From Porogramme epimiltina (Eukaryota > Basidiomycota > Agaricomycetes > Polyporales > Polyporaceae): DNA of 12,078 nt. Both the position numbers and the translations under genes were made by a program. The stretch is taken from positions 1-12,078 of the forward strand of contig FTLJ01001272.1 in assembly GCA_900155495.1 (NCBI GenBank). Reading direction: 5' to 3'. Every line of letters starts with the position of its first letter. Positions within the stretch are counted from its first letter, which is position 1. The notes beneath the pieces were generated by a model. It made no database searches. It saw nothing but the letters and a program-made list of their open reading frames with translations, and was not told the origin of the DNA. Below are positions 9,261 through 12,078 of this stretch, in pieces.

Positions 9261-10031
9261 TTATCCCTCAAAGCTGGAGAAAGGGGCCGTCTCGTTCATT
9301 CTGAATAGTCCGAAGGTGCTTGGACCAACGTCGCCGTAGCTCTGCTCCGGCACAGATATGTCAGGGTCCCCGATATAAAACCGCGCGGGGAATGTAAGGT
9401 CCGCTTCGGTATATTGCGCGGGCGCCATACTAATTCCGACACTCGCTGGCGCTGGAATCCCAGAGTCCGGTCTGAGTGGGGTATAGTTCCCCTGAGAGGA
9501 GCTGGTAGCCACCTGGGCGTTCAGGGGGGTGTGAGGCTCCTGCGGCATTTGAGGATATTCGATGTAGAAAGGATCTTGTATATGTCCACCAAAGGACTGA
9601 AACCATGCGAGAGGGTTACGAGATGTGGGCACAAAATGGACGGTTGGAGCTGGCCCTGTTAATTATTTTAGTGTAAGACGGCCATATTCTTCCGCAAAAA
9701 TCGACGGCGTGCAGCTTACCTCCACAATTGACGCAGAGCGGTTCGCGAAACGGAGACGTTGTGGAACTCGTTTGGGGAGAGCCTGAGCTGCTAACGTGCG
9801 GCTTCACATCCAAATTCCTCCTATTAGGCAATTGCCGGGGCTTATAGCAGCACGTATCCTCTGCCCTCCTCTTGATGCATTGAGCACACGGGAGGCCTCG
9901 ACTGCAGGACCGCTTCACATTTCGACAGTTGAGACACTAGGAAGTAGAGCTCGTCAGCCAAGGGCTCAACACCAATCTTATGTACATACCGCAGGTTCAT
10001 AAGGGCGCTTGAGCTTTTGATAGTACACCAT
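9261..10031 (-). CDS. Zn(II)2Cys6 fungal-type DNA-binding protein
   Basis: This is a likely nuclear transcription factor with a fungal binuclear zinc cluster. Three exons on the minus strand give an intact 217-residue product: 9990-10031, 9720-9936 and 9261-9655. The introns are 9937-9989 (GTATGT...TAG) and 9656-9719 (GTAAGC...CAG). After MVYYQKLKRPYEPA comes the cluster CLNCRNVKRSCSRGLPCAQC with a sixth Cys after IKRRAEDT: C15, C18, C25, C31, C34, C43, spacing CX2CX6CX5CX2CX8C. The Pro before C31 and the basic residues between C18 and C25 are typical. A second CXXC (CVNC, 82-85) follows a Ser/Thr/Pro-rich linker. The rest is Pro/Gln/Ser-rich and ends acidic and aromatic (GLFRMNETAPFSSFEG), as in activation regions. 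There is no fungal-specific middle homology domain, so it is short for the class. The start is the last Met before the cluster; the frame stays open upstream, so a longer protein is possible. Target genes are unknown. Confidence 0.75.
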
Positions 10032-10103
10032 GGACAGAGTCCAAATTTCCGTTCGAAGCAACGTGCATGGGCTGTTGACATGCAACTGGCATGACCGGCG
10101 AAG

Positions 10104-10445
10104 CTTTGATATACCAAGGAACTCGAGTCAGTGCGTGTAAAACGTAACAGAAACCGAAGCGATAGTACAGTACCTTCAGAATGATTCACATTAGGAGAGT
10201 GTCGCGCCGTATCTAGAGTGGTTTCATTGTCGGTTAAGGGCAGGGGAGGAGTAGTGTAAGTGATCCATTGGTATGGTGGTTTGGGGGGAAACGCCACGGA
10301 GAAGTCTACCATGCGCCATGCTTCTGATTGAGATGTTCTCAGTAGATTAGAGTCGGATTGAGATGTTAATACCTTGCAGCATACTGGCATCCTCTCGAGG
10401 GGGTATGACACCAGCCTGGACTTGGCCCGCCAAGGTGGGATTCAT
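10104..10445 (-). other. Possible 5' exons of the Zn(II)2Cys6 gene
   Basis: A start at 10445 opens MNPTLAGQVQAGVIPPREDA. A 49-nt intron (10324-10372, GTATTA...CTAAT...CAG) joins it to EAWRMVDFSVAFPPKPPYQW. If the next donor is GTGAAT at 10189 and the acceptor is AAAG at 10104, the frame runs into the zinc-cluster exon without a stop: five exons, 310 residues, cluster near residue 108. The better-looking donor GTACTG at 10173 leads instead to a TGA just before the cluster. So either the longer model uses the weaker donor, or these are untranslated or alternative exons. TATAAAGG in the left foldback arm lies about 110 bases upstream of this start. Confidence 0.4.
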
Positions 10446-10530
10446 AACAGTCGTCGTAGAATACTCCGAGGTGGCCAGTTCGAGGATGTCTGAGCTATAC
10501 GCGAAGTGCACGAGAGAATAGGAAGTGATG

Positions 10531-10648
10531 ACACTTTCATGGTCATCAGGGGCGGCCTTTATACCCTGTGGATCGCGCTGGTGAGCGAACTTGAAGACAC
10601 CCCCGGCCTACTGTGCGGTTCAGCCCGTCCCGACATGATGGGACGCGC
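10531..10648 (+). repeat. Foldback inverted repeat, left arm
   Basis: This 118-bp arm is the reverse complement of 10749-10866 with a single mismatch (A at 10548), separated by a 100-bp spacer. The two arms could form a long hairpin. The arm contains TATAAAGG on the minus strand (10556-10563) and an internal short hairpin, CGTCCC-GACATGAT-GGGACG. No clear target-site duplication flanks the structure. Two nearly mirror-image frames of about 110 codons on opposite strands here are a by-product of the palindrome and not genes. Confidence 0.95.
10556..10563 (-). promoter_or_regulatory. TATA box in the left arm, facing the Zn(II)2Cys6 gene
   Basis: TATAAAGG on the minus strand lies about 110 bases upstream of the ATG at 10445. 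It is the inverted copy of the box at 10834-10841, which is itself conserved in the other direct repeat at 11-18. Its position relative to the start would suit a TATA element, so the foldback may have supplied or replaced the promoter of the downstream gene. Confidence 0.4.
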
Positions 10649-10748
10649 CTGCCCGGTTTGGGTGGTGGAAGAGGTAATGATCGGAAGGAAGTCCCTACTA
10701 GCGGTAAGCGAGCAGCCCAAATCGGGATCGGGATCAGCGGAGTGTGAA

Positions 10749-10866
10749 GCGCGTCCCATCATGTCGGGACGGGCTGAACCGCACAGTAGGCCGGGGGTGT
10801 CTTCAAGTTCGCTCACCAGCGCGATCCACAGGGTATAAAGGCCGCCCCCGATGACCATGAAAGTGT
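10749..10866 (-). repeat. Foldback inverted repeat, right arm
   Basis: This is the partner of 10531-10648. Its outer ~40 bases (from 10825) are homologous to positions 1-45 of the window and so belong to the older direct repeat. This arm is therefore probably the original sequence and the left arm the newer, inverted copy. It carries the outward-facing TATAAAGG at 10834-10841. Confidence 0.95.
10834..10841 (+). promoter_or_regulatory. TATA box in the right arm
   Basis: TATAAAGG is followed by GACCATGAAAGT, matching the element at 11-18. It points toward 3' flanking sequence and the 3' end of MICOS copy 3 on the other strand. A 104-codon frame opens at 10851 here, but it is not conserved in the other repeat, so it is probably not a gene. 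Confidence 0.4.
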
Positions 10867-11302
10867 GTGCTTTATCTCCAAGCAACATGCCCAACGTTCA
10901 CACTCGTGTATGGTACGACTGTTCGCTGGTCACTTGTGAAGAAGTTCAGACTCGAGAGATGCGCTGTTCACAACGCGATAGCCATACGAGAAAGATTTGT
11001 TCAAGCATTCGAACAGCCTTTGTTATTCCAACTTTTCCATCGCATGTATCGAAAGTATGGGGAGCACTCCAACTATACCTCCTAGATCTAGGTCTCATGT
11101 CGAAGGAAGCTTATCCTTCGGCCGGCACACGTTCACAATTAAGTCCAGAGGGAAGTTTGAATTAAACATCGCCTCGGGAAGAGCGATGATAACGAGTCTT
11201 GAAAGCACGAGGACAAAGGATCTCACGTCGGGTTGGGGAAACGTTGTCGGAGTGAGCCGACAGGTCGATTAACAGCACGGGTAGAACGAGAAAGATCGAA
11301 CT

Positions 11303-12078
11303 CTACACAAGCCGCTTGCTCGTCTCCACCTTCTGCTCAATCCTCTCCTTCACCTCCTCCGCTTTCACCTCCACCGAAGCCTTAGCCGCTTCTGCAGAGT
11401 CCTCCATCCTCTGCACTATCTCTTCCGCCTTCCCCTCTATCCGTCTCCTCCACCCCAACGTCTCCCCTAGTTTCAACCCAGTCGCCTCCTCCACCCTCCC
11501 CACAGCACCCGCAACCCCACCGGAGAACGACTCGCGGCCGCTCTACGACGCGTCCTTGATCCGCTCCCACGTCATCGCGCTGTGCGCCTTCGCGATCTCG
11601 TGCTTCTCCGCGAACGAGGGGAAGTGTGCGTCTTCAAGCGCGCCGAGGTAGGAGGAGACGTTGTGGGACGTCTTGGGGAGGAAGTGGTTGAGGGAGGGGA
11701 GGAGGAGGGTGGGGGGGAGAGTGAACCGCCAGAAGAGGCGGTTGCGGGCGACGACTGAGCCGGTGAGGGTGGCGACACCGACGTAGAGGATGCCGGGGGT
11801 GAGAGGTTCGTCGGGGGCCACCAGAGACTTCACCCAGTCTTGATAGGGGAGCATATGTTCATGGCGGGAACGCGAAAGAAGGGAAAGACGACGTACGTTC
11901 GACAGCCTGCTCGACACCAATCCACCGCGAGACCACAGCCTGTATGCGCGAGTGCTCATCGTCGTATGTCGCCGTGACCGCACGTCGGGCGGCACTAATT
12001 TGCTTTCCGAGCTCTGAGGGGGTCTCTACGAGGGCAACCTCTGGCTCAGGAACGGGGTAGATAGGGAGCTGTTGAAAG
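11303..12078 (-). pseudogene. MIC26/MIC27-like MICOS subunit, copy 3, with premature stop; 5' end outside the window
   Basis: This is the best preserved of the three copies. Exon 2 is 11897-12068 (57 codons, LPIYPVPEPEVALVETPSEL onward, with an intact CAG at codon 43). Intron 2 is 11839-11896 (GTACGT...AAG). Exon 3 is 11303-11838. Intron 1 begins at 12069 and exon 1 is off the window. Counting from the first residue of exon 2, membrane segment 1 spans about 70-88 (LTPGILYVGVATLTGSVVA) and segment 2 about 96-111. The conserved FAEKHEIAKAHSAMTWER block follows. Codon 156 is TAG (11543-11545), where copy 1 has CAG. It removes 79 residues: the Lys/Glu-rich helix from EEATGLKL to SKRLV. Both membrane segments would remain, so a shortened but stable protein is conceivable. 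Without exon 1 I call it a probable pseudogene. Confidence 0.8.

Larger units (their letters stand above)
10825..12078 (+). repeat. Direct repeat, copy B (matches 1-1275)
   Basis: This is the second copy of the segment at 1-1275, same orientation, about 10.8 kb away. It contains the TATA box, a diverged 3' flank of about 470 bases, and the MIC26/27-like exons. Its left end overlaps the right foldback arm. The copy continues past the window end, where 12078 corresponds to about 1275, inside intron 1. Confidence 0.9.

Noticed and set aside
9842..10411. A 189-codon unspliced minus-strand frame as a separate gene.
   Set aside because: It runs through good introns and out of frame with the zinc cluster. 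The spliced models explain the conserved Cys motif better.
10506..10894. Two opposing open frames of about 110 codons with nearly the same peptide.
   Set aside because: They are the two strands of the same 118-bp inverted repeat; the similarity is a palindrome artefact, with no known domain.
1137..11545. TAG read as glutamine (alternative genetic code), since TAG replaces CAG in both MICOS copies.
   Set aside because: TAG also terminates the normal C-terminus of copies 1 and 3 and occurs with frameshifts in the other relic. Nonsense mutation in dispensable copies is simpler.
1..12078. Direct repeats at both ends of the window as the LTRs of a retrotransposon.
   Set aside because: The repeats contain spliced MICOS exons and introns, have no terminal TG...CA, and no integrase, reverse transcriptase or gag motif lies between them.

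Overview
The window reads as nuclear DNA of a filamentous basidiomycete, most likely an Agaricomycete of the polypore type. The reasons are short introns of 50-130 nt with GT(A/G)NGN donors and (C/T)AG acceptors, GC-rich third codon positions in the recognisable exons, and two protein families common in those fungi (a MIC26/MIC27-type MICOS subunit and the secreted 'macrofage activating glycoprotein' family). No bacterial operons, rRNA, tRNA or CRISPR were seen. The lineage call is inference. All protein identities come from recognising motifs, not from a search.

Layout. 1-1275 and 10825-12078 are two direct copies of one segment, each with the 3' part of a MIC26/27-like gene on the minus strand (503-1380 and 11303-12078). 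A third, 3'-truncated copy lies at 4665-5125, also on the minus strand. Each copy carries a different disabling lesion. 1381-3115 has no recognisable gene. 3116-4327 (minus) is a decayed gene of the macrofage-activating-glycoprotein family. 5126-7800 is a mixture of splice-site-bearing, coding-like fragments that I could not assign with confidence. 7800-9260 is AT-richer and looks non-coding. 9261-10031 (minus) is the best intact gene, a small Zn(II)2Cys6 DNA-binding protein with canonical introns and possible extra 5' exons up to 10445. Between it and the third MICOS copy is a 336-bp foldback: two 118-bp arms (10531-10648 and 10749-10866) that are inverted copies with one mismatch, separated by 100 bp.

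How it fits together. The region behaves as a duplicated, degenerating accessory locus. The MICOS copies and the glycoprotein relic are probably not functional, and a working MIC26/27 gene should exist elsewhere in the genome. The foldback is much younger than the 10.8-kb-spaced direct repeat, because its arms are almost identical while the direct repeats have diverged. Each arm carries a TATAAAGG box pointing outward, so the left arm points into the Zn(II)2Cys6 gene and could act as its promoter. That arrangement, and the Gln-to-TAG changes that disable two of the MICOS copies, are the observations most worth checking. I did not find a clearly new biological system.
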